DNA of 64,000 bases from Nelumbo lutea (GCA_022828595.1 JAKGHH010000003.1:102385583-102449582); one strand, 5' to 3'; positions 26,101-38,695 are shown, numbered from the stretch's first letter. A program made the numbers and translations. The notes: a model not told the origin generated them from the letters alone.

Positions 26101-27598
26101 CCATTCCTGTCAAGCTGCTTCACAGCAACTACCTGCAAAATTAATTAATTCACATCAAGAACCATTCTTAAATTCCCCAACAATAAAGTTTCATCCTAGT
26201 AGATCAGACGAATGATGCAGAACAGCATTTTAATGGGTAAGAAAATTAACATAGGTTTCCTGTATAATCAGTAAAACATGAAACAGTAAGTAAATTTCTA
26301 CAGTATGATGATAAAAATGTAAGTTGTATGGCATCAGCAAGTGCAGCATTTAATCCCAGAGTTCTCTCGATTCCACTATATATTAAGTGGACCTTGAAAA
26401 CTTGAATGACCAACCTGTCCAGTGCTCTCCAAACGACCCTTGTACACTCGCCCAAATCCTCCTTCACCCAAGAGGCATTCTTGCCTAAAGTTCTTAGTGG
26501 CAGCAGCAAGCTCTCGAAATGTAAATGTCTGTGCAGCAATATGTGTGGCCTGCCCATCTTTTGTAGCTGGAGTTTCCTTCTTAGAATCAGAACCATTCCG
26601 AGATTTCGATTTATCTGAATCATCAAGTAAACAAGATGCTAAGTAAGGGATGAAAAAAAACAAAAGAACCAAATGGAAGAGAAAAACGGGATAAGTAATG
26701 AAAAGAAAATATTACAACTAGGAAATGGTGCATGTGAAGTAAAATCCATACAAATTAGCTGATATGTCCTCCACATTTTAGCATTTGTCACTCCATTCTC
26801 AACCACCCTAAAAGTAAAACCCATTACAATGAAGATCTCGAACTTTTGGCCTACAATTTCAATCATGTGAAACAATAGGAACGTCTTTAGATTTTTAGAG
26901 CATGATATGTTATTGTATTGGCAGTAATCAAACTAAAATTAACGATTCCCTAAATTATCTTTACACCTATAGTTTAATTTTTAACCCACTACCCATGTCT
27001 TACCGATCAGATAAAATGTGAGAGCACCTCATTCAAGTTTCAAGCTTACTAGTTCATCAGCATTTTCTTCACAGCTGTGTTTACCATATAATGAGAGGAA
27101 CAAACAATATTGCAATTCAAGAAGGAAGGATTATGCGAATTCTAAAGATATGCACAGATCCCCGAAGAAGTTCTTGAAACCAAAATGTTATCAACAGAAC
27201 GAAAATAGAACTGTCAATAACAGAACATTATCTAGCAAATTAGAAATGCATCGCTAGACATCAACAGTAAGAGACACCAAAACTTCAACTGGGAAAACCT
27301 CCAGAGTCAAGTGAAAAGAAATTCATAGGCAATCGGATCGAAAATAATCACAAATTTCAACAGCAACCCATATTCAAGATATCGAATATCAAAACTTCTA
27401 CTGAAAAAAAAAACCCAATTGTAACACTAAAAGAAAGAAAGAAAGAGAAAGAGAGAGAGACTTACCAGAACTGACTCTGCTCACATGATGAGACTGAGGG
27501 GCCGTTGAACCCTCCTTTGAAAAATCCTTCTTCCCACTTTCCTTGACAGTATTTTTCTCCTTATCAGACGATCCGAAACAGGGGAGACACCCGCCCAT
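20168..27598 (-). CDS. PBL27: Receptor-like cytoplasmic kinase, subfamily VII (PBL27-like)
   Basis: This is a serine/threonine kinase of the PBS1-like group; in Arabidopsis PBL27 links chitin perception by CERK1 to a MAP kinase cascade at the plasma membrane. Coding exons on the minus strand are 27598-27466, 26614-26415, 26132-25943, 21315-20924 and 20809-20168, giving about 518 aa with consistent phases. The start MGGCLPC gives Gly2 for myristoylation and Cys4/Cys7 for palmitoylation. The kinase domain shows GEGGFG (about 94), the catalytic lysine in VAVK (about 116), YRDFKSSN (Asp about 214), DFG (about 232) and CAPEY. The C-terminal tail carries the family blocks GGSGRKWGL and [17 protein letters not shown]. 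The match to PBL27 along the whole length is close; a near paralogue cannot be excluded. An intron of 4.6 kb precedes the fourth exon. Confidence 0.93.
20810..20923 (-). other. Stop-free 114-nt intron in the kinase gene
   Basis: The last intron begins GTAATG after ...VAW and ends CTCCAG before ARPLF. Its length is a multiple of three and it contains no stop in the kinase frame, so retention would insert 38 residues rich in Phe, Leu and Val into the kinase C-lobe. Homologous kinases read straight from VAW to ARPLF, which supports removal of the intron in the normal message. Confidence 0.8.
23032..23139. mobile_element. hAT-type MITE (TAGACCTGTTCATGGG family), short copy
   Basis: Ends are TAGACCTGTTCATAGG and its inverse CCCATGAACAGGTCTA. 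Flanks are AACACATA (23024-23031) and ACCACATA (23140-23147), an 8-bp duplication with one mismatch. The inside alternates GGGCTTGG-like and GCCCAA-like words. It is 108 bp, much shorter than the 521-bp copy at 44884. Confidence 0.85.
25073..25451 (+). mobile_element. RTE-type LINE, 3' end
   Basis: The frame reads [35 protein letters not shown], then a basic stretch, [16 protein letters not shown]; these are the closing blocks of plant RTE-like LINE polyproteins. Downstream, after IHVVYPI and a stop, the sequence runs into (GAT)n at about 25430-25451. A short microsatellite instead of poly-A is the usual 3' end of RTE elements. Only the last 100 or so codons survive, as expected from 5' truncation during insertion. 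Confidence 0.75.
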
Positions 27599-27900
27599 CT
27601 CAAACTAACCAAACCTAAGAGGGAAAAACGAAATGGTCGACCTCTAACAACCACTCCTCTTCATTTCCTCACAACCCATCAATGAATTCTAAGCTCCACC
27701 TCCCTCACTACTCTTCCCAGTCGATCTTCACCCGAACCTCTTCGACACTAACGCCTTACCAGTTACCAAACACCAACGAAAAGATCGTAAGCAGATCAAC
27801 AAATTCGAGACACTCAACTCAGAAACCAAGAGAAGGTAAAGAAGAATATATACATAAATGGAGAGAGAGAGAGAGGTTAATAGGAGTGTTGAAAATGAGG
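27599..27900 (-). promoter_or_regulatory. 5' flank of the PBL27-like gene
   Basis: Upstream of the kinase start codon the minus strand is rich in CT (the plus strand shows GAGAGAGAGAGAG at about 27862-27875 and AAGAGAGA-like runs), consistent with a pyrimidine-rich leader and core promoter. No convincing TATA box is visible at a suitable distance. Confidence 0.35.
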
Positions 27901-30900
27901 AAAGAAAAATAGAAAAAAAACAATTAAAAATATATGAATTAAGTAATGCTCAAGTACTTATAATTACAGAATTTGACAATATATAAATCTACCGGAATCT
28001 ACCAAAATGCCACTGTTTTTAACGTTATGACTGTTTTACCCCTCGATGCAGTAAAAATTTACGGCGTAAGTGAGACGACTATCATCACACACAGTCAGAG
28101 GTGGAGCCCACTCCCACCTAGGGTCATGGTTTCACACTGGGGTCGTTCTTCTGCAGAGCCGTTTGATTTTAGGACCATGATGGTCAACAAAAGTAACACG
28201 GGGGTGAGGTGGACTGGTATTAATCCAAGGGTCAGGATTTTCCGGCCATGCCGTGGGAGCCACCGATTGGGGGGGATTATTCCATGTGAAGACACGTGTT
28301 TAATTTCGTTGGCTGTAATGAATGACTTTATAGGTGGGGTAGTTTGAACTTTGAGGGTGTTAAAAAAAAAAAAGAAAAGAAAAAGTGGGCCCCGACGATC
28401 TCCTCCAATGGGGAAAAAGAATGTGGGGCCCGATGTAGGTCGAATCGCTCGTGCAAATAAACAGCCTTTGGGTGGGAGCTGGGACCCAAATCTGTGGAAG
28501 ATGAGATTCCATCATTCTGATGGTCCTCGGCCGAATGCAGAAGTAGAACAGGATCGGGGTTAATACGAATGGATTTGGATCTGGGTGGACCGTCTCAAAT
28601 CGATTATTAATTTGTTTATAAAATATACACTCACAATCACAATTAAGGGTGCAATCTTTTTTTTTTGGTGGGTGGGGAATCGGTAATATCCACCATGGTT
28701 TTCAAAATTGGACCAGATCGGACGGTCAGACCAGAAAAACCAAGGATCGCTCAGGTGATCAGTTTCAGTTTTTCCTAAAATCAGAAATTTGTCCAAAACC
28801 GATGATTTTAGTCAGCAAACTGCTGATTCGGGCGGTTAACCATTTGAATGGTTTTAATCATTTTTAATTTTTTTAATTTTGTCAGAACAGACTGACTGTT
28901 CAAACCGATAACCGAACCCTTGACCAGTTTGATTTTCAGGTCCCTTAGGGGTGCAATGGAATCGATCTCTAATGGGTTCAAGTTAGATTAGTCTTGGTTT
29001 GAGTTTAATTCTAATCAAGTAGTCAAATTTGAATTGGGTTCGAATCTTACGACAAATTTGATTAGTTATTCGAATTTAAGTTTGATAATAAAAAGTTTGG
29101 TTTTAAAGCTTGTAAGCCTGGCTTAATTCTGATCGACCCTAATTCCGAGTCAAAACCAGAAGCTGGCAGTTGGGTGAATTGAACCAAACCCGAGGAAACA
29201 GGGATGTTTTTATCTATGGATTTGATAATAAAAAGTTTGGTTTTAAAGCTTGTAAGCCTGGCTTAATTCGGATCGACCCTAATTACACCCCCGAGTCAAA
29301 ACCAGAAGCTGGCAATTGGGTGAATTGAACCAAACCCGAGGAAACAGGGATGTTTTTATCTATGGATCTCCGCCGTTTGCTTGGTGTAGTGTGTGGACAG
29401 AGAGTACGGTAACGCCTACAGACTGCCTTGTTTTCAAAGCATAGTAGGAAGACTTCTCAAAAAAAAAAAAAAAAAAAAAGATTTTGGAATGAGAAAGGAG
29501 AAAAAAAAAGAGAAAAATAAAGACAAATAGCTGGTTATTGTCGGCTACTCTCATTTCATGAGTTGTGTTTTTTGAAGCATGAAAGTATCTGGGGTCACAA
29601 AAAGGAGTTCGGATCATCTGCCAACAAAATACATTGCAACCTTCTACCAAGGTGATATTATACCCCATATTTCATATATGGCTGGTCTTATATTTATGGT
29701 GGGTCTTAGTCTCGTGGTGAGATATGCGATGTTAGATCAAGTTGATAGAGTGTTGGAATATGTTTTATTTACAGAAAATCTCTACTCGGGGTGGGGGGAT
29801 TAACTTTTTCAATGGTGGAATTGGTGTCAGAAGGTGTTGGGGTTGGGGGGTGTGGCCGTGATTGCCTATTGGTGTTGAATAGATTCCAATCTGGCATCAC
29901 AAAAGTTCCCCCTAAAACATGAGTAGACTCCTTATTATGGGGCAGTCAGTCAGTCAATCATGGTCTAGAATAGGCAATTTTTCCTTCTTCCTTCCTTTCT
30001 TCTCATTTGAATTTAGATTTATACAGATGTACGCGTATTGAATTGAGGTGCTAAATTCAGGAAAATGACTGCCATTTGTAAATCATTAAAACATAAATGA
30101 GAAAGAATTTAACACATCACAATATTTAAAGTATTAATGTTTTGAAAAGTCAATTTTAAGAGATGTATCAAAATACTTTTATTGAACAATTTGTATAATT
30201 AGTTGTCGATGTCTTTTGGATGCGCGTATAAAGCTGGATGTGTTGTTTCAAAAAATCACACAAGTTTGCCAAACAGGAGAGGTAAAAAAAGTCAACAAAT
30301 TCTTTTGCTGATGACAACGAAAATGTAAGGAGGAAATTTCATATGTAATGTGATTGATGAAGTAGGGTTTTCATATTTGAAGTAAAAAAAGGGTAAGTCC
30401 TCGGAATTGATGGGATAAGAAAGACAAAACACAAAACCAGGATTAGGGAGTACCGACCGGCCACATCCATCCACTATTACACTTTTGAGACAAAAAATTG
30501 GGAAGACTAGACACACAGAGAGACTAGACAATCAAATGGCAATGGTGTAAAACTCGATTTTTTTTTTTAACTAGAGACTAGAGAAATTATTATTTTTTTT
30601 TTTTGTTTTTGAGAAGAAGCCAATAGGTTGTTTCATTGTTTTATCTTGATGAAGAATCGCGGGAAAATATGGAGAAACAGATAGATGTGTAAAATGGGCC
30701 GTGTTGTACTTCTTTGGGATAACTTGGGGGTCGGCTCAGCACAACCCATGACCCAAGCCCGTGTGGGCCCGTGCCACGGGCCTGGGCTGGGTGGGTTGTA
30801 GGCCTTGCTGTGGGCGTGGGCTGAACCAGGCGAGATTGGTTTTGACTTTCCTTTGGGAATTATTTGAAAAAAAATAAGAAAAGAGAAATCTAACAGATAA

Positions 30901-31255
30901 ATGAAAAAAATACTTAGCCAAATAAGAATGAAATAACAATTTGGAAGACAAATAGGAATTCTATTTCATTTAAATTTGAATGATACAAATTACATAGCAT
31001 GCAATGGTTGGATACTTGGATGAATGAAATATGAAAATTGGAAAATTGAATAAATTAATAAAATATAACAAAAAACAATATAGTTACAAATTGAAAATAC
31101 AAAATTACATTGTTAAAAACAGCAAATAAATTAAATAAAATTAAAACAAAATTTATAATAATTTGAAAAAATGTTATACAACTATTGAGTGAATATACAA
31201 AAAATATTGACTTCATCATTTTTTGATTTTCTCCTATTGTTCATGACTTTCATCA
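27901..31255. other. Intergenic DNA with decayed repeats
   Basis: I recognise no gene. The stretch 28690-29060 is made of alternating GACCGGAT-, GGTTCGAAT- and AACCG-like words, typical of the cores of the short hAT-type elements in this window, but I could not find clean ends. A tandem duplication lies at 29081-29366. A GGGCC-rich patch at 30750-30840 has the same word style. The rest is AT-rich. Confidence 0.45.
29081..29366. repeat. Tandem duplication of about 140 bp
   Basis: 29081-29220 and 29221-29366 are nearly identical, each from TTTGATAATAAAAAGTTTGG to TTTTTATCTATGGA. The second unit has about six extra bases (ACACCC) after CCCTAATT and a few substitutions. The near identity implies a recent duplication. 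Confidence 0.95.
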
Positions 31256-31259
31256 TCTA

Positions 31260-32420
31260 TTTTAGGTGAAATATTGGGTGTAGTGAGTATACAAAGAACT
31301 ACACTTGCACATTTGAAGTGCAAATGTGAGCGGAACGAGACAACTTGCGCTGCAGGGCAGAGAAAAGGGTATATAGAAGAGTCCCATCAGTAGTAGAACA
31401 TAAAGGGAACACACTGTCAATAGAACAACTATGTTTCTGTAGATTGTCAACAGATGGGAGAATAATTAAAGCAGTCCTCCATAAAAACATATTAACAGCA
31501 GGTGGCATAACTTTGTGTCTCCACAAGTGAATCCATGGCATGTCGGCTTTTATATACTGTGAAGAAGAGGAACTAGGAGGTGAGGAACAATGGACTTCAG
31601 AAGAGATACACTTACCAAATAACTACATATCATCAGCAAAAAATAAGTAGTTAAGCCTTAAATCAGTTCTTCGAAGAGGGACACCTCTAAGTCTTCAAGT
31701 CTCTAACTGTCGAGAGAGAAGGCATGAAAGGACCTCTGTACAGATGATGTATAGACACGGGGGGAGGGGACAACCTTGGCGGAGGCCTCTAGATGGCCGA
31801 AAAGGTTCCCCCTGTTGTCTATTTAACAGAATGGAGAAGTTGGTAGTCGATAAGCATTGATGTACAATTCTACAGAATCTTTCAGCAAAGCCCAAAGACA
31901 TGAGAGTCTTCATCAGAAATGGCCATTCCACCTTATCATAAGCCTTAGAGAGATCTAATTTCAGTAGGAAATAAGAAGATTTCCCTTTTTGTTTCTTCAA
32001 AGTATGAACAATTTTTTTTGCCATGACAATGCTGTCATTTATTTGCTAGCCAGTTGATATGGGCCAATAATTTTCTGGAGGAGTGGCTTCAATCTATTAA
32101 CAAGAATTTTTGCAAAGCTTATAATAGGAGACATTACTGAGCCCGATGGGGCGGAAATCAGAAGCAGCTTCTAGGACTGATGTTTTAAGAATTAAACAAA
32201 TAAAAGTTTGATTCAATGATTTTATCAATTCTGGGTTCTCAAAGCACTGTTGGACTAGCTTCACTAAATCTGGACCCATCGTCGTCAAACAATTCTGAAA
32301 CACTGCAACTGCTGTAGGCATACCATCAGACCAGGTGCTTTTAAGGGTAGGAATAGAGATTAAGGCATTGTTATCATCAATAGTGATAATATGTTGGAGG
32401 CCATTTATTCATGCTTTTTA
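31260..32420 (-). mobile_element. L1-type LINE, internally deleted
   Basis: Minus-strand pieces follow the order of a LINE ORF2. About 32321-32100 carries the N-terminal reverse transcriptase blocks FICLILKTS and DFRPIGLSNVSYY. About 32024-31700 carries LDLSKAYDKVEW and RGLRQGCPL. The catalytic FADD is encoded at 31629-31640, with a TAG one codon after the following Met. Next, after a large deletion, 31541-31300 carries the zinc-binding region with NMFLWRTALIILPS. Frames shift between pieces and stops occur, so it is inactive. Endonuclease and RNase H parts are not visible. Confidence 0.8.
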
Positions 32421-33231
32421 AATTAGTTAAGTAACTTTTCATTTAGTTGGGAGTACGGAGGGATGACAATAAATGAAGGCAGTGCCGTCCGTCCTACCTC
32501 TTCCACACACGTGGGCGTGGTGGAACGCAGCTGCTTCTGCTTATATTTTTTGGTTTAGGAGTGAGAGTGACTTATACTACATCTATTTCCAGAACCTTCA
32601 TCATTCTCTTTAACAAAAAAATAAAAAAAATAAAAAGATAATGTTGATCATAAGTTGAGAATCTATAGGAATTTTTTTTTTCTATTTTATGCTACCGCCC
32701 AAAGAATTTGATAGGTTGGAGTGTTGTGTTGTTTGTGGTCTAGTTTAGTGTACAGGAGAAAAGATAGTTGGTCTCGTCAATCATCAATTTTCAACTGAAA
32801 CCAAGTACTGGGCTTTCAACAAGACCAGGGAGGGGGGAGTCGTCATCTCATCTCACCATATTTCACTTTCACCACCAGTAACTGATCAATCAAAGAGAAA
32901 CATTAGGCGATTGCGACACCTGGCATGTGTAAGTCTCCACACTCGTGCCTGCTTGTTTGCGAGTATACCTTCTTCCCCAAAAAAATTATGCTGTAGGGTG
33001 TAGGTCTCTACTCCAGATCCAACACAGCGCGGCGCTCTCTCTCAGCACTGGTTTGAGCCATTAGCGCAAAAATGGGAAAAAAAAAGCAGCAGTTTGAGTG
33101 CACAGCAAAGAGATGGTGAAATGAAACCAAGGTGTACTTCTCTCATTTATATAATTTTTTGTGCCACTTGTATCAAGAAAAATGATTACAAGATGGGAGA
33201 ACACACCAACAGCCGCCACTACTACTCAACT

Positions 33232-33263
<32 letters not shown>

Positions 33264-33393
33264 CGAAAAAACAGACAAGAATCAGAATTGGGGGGGGGGG
33301 GATATCTGTTCCGACTCAACTCAATGTAAAATGAACAAAATTGTGGTTAAAAATCTGTAATATAATATTGGTAAATGAGGATCACTCTTCATA
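32421..33393. other. 3' flank of the MUB gene
   Basis: This region should hold the 3' untranslated part of the minus-strand MUB gene at its right end. No gene is seen. A (GA)n run is present at about 33236-33262, followed by a G-run, and a 32513-32600 segment is unremarkable. Confidence 0.5.
33236..33262. repeat. (GA)n microsatellite
   Basis: About 13 GA units lie 130 bp downstream of the MUB stop codon. They produce an Arg-Glu repeat peptide on the plus strand that is not a real protein. Confidence 0.95.
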
Positions 33394-36300
33394 TTAAAGG
33401 ATTGTACACGAGCACATATTCAGCTTTGGCACTTCCTCCTGGTTTTTGTCTGTTATCCACAACCAAATCAAACAGGAAAACTGAGTAACAAAAGGCATAT
33501 CTAATAAACTCGCAATCCCAATGTTTATATCATGAAAAAGAATAAGAAAACCTTACACATAAAAACACACCATAATGTCAACCCTTGGTACCAACTGTAC
33601 TTACATAACAGAAAATGGAAGGAGACTGGAATTGTATGGAATTTTGCCTAGGTAATAGATAGGGTTACTTCCCCTCTAGACGCTTGGGATTTTCCTTCGC
33701 AAACTAGTTCTTATGTTGAAGAGGTGCCTAATAGCTTTCTCGTAATTGGTAAAGGTCTCTGGCTGGTTGCAGTGCAAACCAGCCAGACCTGGCCCACCTG
33801 GGACCATATCCTGCTTTCACGAGGTTTGGGAGGTTTAGGGTTTTGGCGGAAGGCTAACTCCTCCTCCCCCTAAATTGTATAGCTCTCATTTGCCTAGGTG
33901 AGAAAATTCCTTCTTTTATTAATGGATGTAACCCTAGATCAAACATGAGGAGAGGATAAAAATAAAAGGCTAACCAAAAAGCTACTCCTGATGGGGCATG
34001 GTGTAAACATGCAAAGGTTGAGAACCATGGATAACAGGAAGTTGATTCTGTCAGGTAATGTGGTCAAGGTTTTTACTTCTTTTATGCATTATCCCAAAAT
34101 TAGAGATCTTTGGAATGGAAAAGACTGTAAAACAATTGAGGAGTCAAAGACCAAATATATGAAGGATTGGGGGATAAATCTTTCTGCACCCTTGACATAC
34201 CCATAATTTTCAATTTTGAAAATTCCAAAACCAACTAAATAAGGGAAACAAACACAATGTACCTGTCTTCTTCCTTGCAACAGGTGGCTGTACTACCACA
34301 TGCATTGTAATAACTCCACCAGGAAGATCACCAAAAGGTATTTTGGACTCGGCAAGTGTCTTGTTGTTCTCCAAAACTTTCCCAGAGCATATGAGTTTTA
34401 CATCATTTACTGACTTGGGTATGACTGTTTTGTCTGGCAGTGGAATAGATTAAAGAAGATACATTAGGAACAATCGTCCATGACCATAGTAGAAGATAAA
34501 TCACAATATGAGAACATGAAAGATGCTGAACAATCAATTTTATATTGGATAAGGTGCTTCAAGCCGATAATGCCAGTCTTCTTTTTCCAACAAAACAGGA
34601 AAATATAAAAAAACAGATTTAGTTCAACTCCCATCACATACCCATGCATGCACATGTAAAAGCATTGAACAAAGAAAGGAAGGAAAAGAAAATGCAACCT
34701 CATGTTGGTGCATAACATTCAACATCAATAATGCACAAAGCCACAAACCAAAATACATTTTGCATAATCCAACCATACTATGCAAAGCATACAGAGAATG
34801 GTACAGACAATAATGATAGGCTTTCTCTAAAGTGGAAGCAAATGTTGACTGCACATGAGTAAGTAGTTTCCCATCAACTCAGACAAGCCATTTCATGTAT
34901 CAACAAAAGGACCATATCAGTGTCAAAGAAAGGCATGTGAGCTTTATGCATGAGTCTTGCCAGAAAGTGCCCCTCAAAAGCTTAAACCTTGAGATTCAGA
35001 GACAAGGATCAATTTTCTACCCATATTAACATTGAGTGTACTTTTCCCTTTTTGGGGGTGGAGGAATGGGAGTGTATTTTCTCTGTTTTGAATCATTTTT
35101 AATTTTAAATGAGGGAGCATAATTGGGTCCTAAGGCCTTCCTGCAAGCTGTCATTATTAAAATGATATCCATAACTTTTCACTGAACATCTGATAAGAGT
35201 GCTGGAAGTCTAAAATTTGGGTCATACATCAGTTGGCCAAAGGAGACATCCATAGCCCTTGTGAGACAGCAGTATGCTGACAATAGAAGTCTGTTCTGCA
35301 TTTTGCGAGGATGAAGAAAGACTGAATACATATTAAAAGGTTGGACCAACTCCCCCATATGTGGTGGAAATTAAAACTCCTGAAGTGCCTTTAGCCTAAG
35401 AGATATTAAATTTCATATAAATATATGATATATTCCTCCATACTGGAAACTACCAATCCTTGCCCTTTTCGAAGCTGAGGCAGGATAAGAAAAGAAGAAA
35501 TTCTACATATGGTGAAATGGAGAAGAATGTAATCAGCCGGTAACAAAAATGGAAGGGTTGATTTGAAATATTCAGTTTTTCCAAAGAGGTTCAGTCTGCG
35601 CAGCATTTGGGACTTGGTTGCTAACCAATAATTTGTTATGAGAGCTACTGTTCATTTTTTAGTTCCAACTTCCAAGCTCCCTGAACTACGCTTTGCCTGT
35701 GAGGTTTTAACTCCAACTTTTGGGTAAATTAATAGATCATCTACAAAATGCCATTGTCCCAATTTGACATAACTACTAGGAAGGATATCGCATGTTGACC
35801 ATTACAATATTACAATGATCACAGTAATCTTCTTCCATTCTATTTATAGTACACACTTTATGCTAATGCTTTTTTGGTTCCAGTTCTTCAATCTCCCTAT
35901 AACTTGTTTATATGCTATTCTTTATCCCAAAACTTTACCTTTCGAATTGTTGAGTCGTGGTTAATATGCTTCCTTATTGTCTCAACTCTCAAGGGGGGAA
36001 GCAATAAAAGAGATCTATGCATACCAAGAGGAACCGAGGCTCGAATGCCTAAACAGGTTCAAAATATGCAGACTAGAAAATGATTTTCTCAAAAGAAAAA
36101 ACCATCACTAATAGCTTGAGGAAGGAACAGAGTCAATTATTATGAAATGGAACATGTTTTTTGCACTCATGACAGGCCATAAAGACTTCCATCTTTGTCA
36201 TTGAATTGCTATCCGATCCAGTGAGACGGACAGGCTTCGGAGTCCATTGTGTAAATTCTAACAAACTGATATTACAAAAAAGTTAACAACAATTTTCTAA

Positions 36301-36569
36301 GAAAGCCCTCGCGCGCTATTAGAGAATAAACGGATATAAGGCTGATTAAGGAAAAAGGAGTGTAGAAATGCCATCTCAGTTGATGCATAACTCAAGGAGG
36401 CAAAGTAAATAATGGCAGGAGCAGAAATGTTCTAACCTTGAGGCCATTGGGAAACTAGTCTATCCTTGAGTGCTGCAACAGTAGTAGACGAGGCATAAGA
36501 ACTATGACCAATATCCGTTCCATCAAAGATTCGGAACTTAAGCTCAACACGTTGCTCACTGCCTGCCAT
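33394..36569 (-). CDS. Membrane-anchored ubiquitin-fold protein (MUB)
   Basis: MUB proteins are small ubiquitin-like proteins fixed to the plasma membrane by a lipid; they bind certain E2 ubiquitin-conjugating enzymes there. Three coding exons on the minus strand, 36569-36437, 34433-34263 and 33449-33394, join in phase to give about 119 aa, the usual size. The protein starts MAGSEQRVELKFRIFDGTDI, continues with the ubiquitin-fold blocks STTVAALKDRL, VNDVKLICSGKVLENNKTL and PGGVITMHVVVQ, and ends NMCSCTIL. The last four residues, CTIL, form a prenylation box whose final Leu favours geranylgeranylation; the Cys two before is a likely palmitoylation site. The first exon probably extends upstream to 36704 as leader, and a non-coding exon ends at 37376 (see separate entry). 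Which of the plant MUB paralogues it is cannot be told. Confidence 0.93.
34434..36436 (-). other. First coding-region intron of the MUB gene
   Basis: This 2-kb intron interrupts the codon after ...SQWPQ. I see no transposon ends or coding homology in it; the short frames at 34464-34854 and 35406-35606 have no known domain. Confidence 0.7.
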
Positions 36570-37480
36570 TATACCTCTTCTTCTTGATCAATAAGCTTGC
36601 AGCTCCAATGTGACACAGGAAGATCGATTTCAATTGAAGAATTATGTCCCTCCCTTGTCGCCTACACGAGGATCACCATTCTCCCAAATTATACCTCGAT
36701 ATTTCTGCAACCAAACATTAACAAAAAAAAGGATTGCGAAAACAAAAAGGGAAAAACCGGCACCTTCTTCCGCATCTGGATATCCAACAATCACCGCCAT
36801 AGATCGTTCTTAACACCAATTACTACAAAGAAGCGAATAGTCTGCTAGGCGCCAAAATATCAAGGACAGATGAATGGACAATTAAAGAAGGAATCCGACC
36901 AAGTACGCACTTCATACGAGCCAAATGATTCCCGAGTCTCAAGAATAGCGCTGCTGAGACAGATAAGAGGGAACCCTAACAATTAGATCTTGATTTACAG
37001 CGATAAAAAACAAAGGAATCACGAAAATCCATTCTGATTCTCTAAAATGAGGACGAACGCTCAGGAGTATTCCCAAATTAGCCTACAAACATCTGATGCT
37101 TCTGATCTACGGGAATCTTTCCCGGCTTTGAATTTTGACCAAACTTTCAAACTCTTCCGACGAGTCTGGAAAAACGATTAAAAAAGAAAAGAAACCCTAG
37201 ATGATTCTAACAAAGAAAGGATTAAATACAGAGCGCGGGAACAGTGAAATAACCAAAAGAAGAAAAGCAGCGAAATGGAGAACCGAGAAGAAAACACCAA
37301 ACCAACAAGAATCCAAAGACCACACAAAACCCTAGATATTCCCATGAAGAGACGGAAGAAAAGCAGTACAGGTACCTGATCAAGACGCCATGAATTCAAG
37401 ACTCCACCGAATCAAAAATTCAATGTCGTTAGGTTTTTAATCTTCGAGTCGAGTGTCGAGCCGAGCGCGATGTTTTCAGA
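36570..37480 (-). promoter_or_regulatory. MUB 5' leader with non-coding exon
   Basis: On the minus strand a donor ATCAG|GTACC at 37376/37375 and an acceptor TTGCAG at 36705 fit a leader intron of about 670 bp, so the mRNA probably begins upstream of 37376, near 37400-37480. The leader contains very short upstream frames: an ATG at about 37393 closed after three codons and one at about 36680 closed after five. These could reduce translation of the main frame. Exon ends in the leader are inferred from splice signals alone. Confidence 0.5.
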
Positions 37481-38090
37481 ACTTTTTGTTTTTATTAATT
37501 AGTCCTCTTCTGTGATCTGCTGCAATTCCACAAATGACTATTTCCAACATTTATATACACAGAGATTAGGAGTTCTAACCGTTTGATCTTTGACCAATGT
37601 GAAGATCGAACGGTATAAATTTCTCGGAGAACCGTAGGCAGATCAAAAGGACGGTGCACAGATCGAGAGGGCCCCACGTCGTTATGTAATCTTGACCGCC
37701 TGTGTATCTTGGCTCCGCCCCGAGAACAAACGCTACACCTAACACTGTCCCAACCTGCCATTCCAGTTGGTAGCGTTGTGTTGGTAGCAAATCCCTACTT
37801 CGGTCCCACGGACAGAAACCGTACGGTTTCACATATTCAATTAATGCGACAGGGAAAAAGTGAAAGAACAAAAAAAAAAGATAAAATGGAACGACGGCAT
37901 TTCTAGGTAAACAGAACGGAAAATGTATTTCAATAAAAAATAAAAAATAAAAACAGAAAATATAGTTTCTGGGTGTAAGTAAAAGCAATGCAGATATGAC
38001 GCGTGTCGCGATAACAAAAGATTAAAAAGCGTTTATCCTAAAAGACCGGATCTGTTCTGCCACCTGGCGCTTTACATGCACATCCTATCA

Positions 38091-38150
38091 TGCATTGGAA
38101 ACATTTCCCATACTTATTAATTATTATTTACGGGAGATATTTCCAATGCA
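38091..38150. repeat. Short hairpin repeat, copy A
   Basis: TGCATTGGAAACATTTCCC at the left pairs with GGGAGATATTTCCAATGCA at the right. A more decayed relative follows at about 38270-38330 (GAGAACATTTTTCGC against GAGAAGTGTTCCTAATGCAC). Confidence 0.65.
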
Positions 38151-38695
38151 CGGTAGATTCCATCACTTACAGAGGTGGAATCCTTATCGGCCAATCAAGA
38201 TTCAGTTTTACGAGACCGGATCTGCTCCTTACGCATAGCGTCTCACACCGATCTCATAGGCACATCTTATTCTGCTTTGAGAACATTTTTCGCACTAACA
38301 TGTTATTATTTACGAGAAGTGTTCCTAATGCACAATGAGTGTGCTTGTGAGGTCGTTGTGAGGCACCTTGTGTGAAAGCAGATCCCACTCCTGCTTTAGA
38401 TGCCCGTTGGTACAGCCTTTTACATGTGAATAAGAAATATCTCTTTACTTCTTTATTATCTTTCACAGGGAGATATTCCCGATGCAAGGCTACAAGTAAT
38501 TGTGCAAACGGTGTGAGCACTTTTCCTGGAATAGGGTTAAGTTAAAGTAGTGAAATCATGGACTTCAATGCGTTGTTGTGGCCCCAGTTTACCTCACTTT
38601 ATCTCGTTCAAGGTGGGGCTGCATCAATATATTAAGGGCCATGATTCACGGTTTTAGCCCAGGACTAGCTATTTCAACGGGAGTAGGGCCGCATC

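Noticed and set aside
27973..28347. 124-codon frame upstream of the kinase gene
   Set aside because: It has no domain, no splice context and no coding-like pattern beyond being open.
33094..33360. 88-codon frame with an Arg-Glu run
   Set aside because: It is produced by the GA microsatellite downstream of the MUB gene.
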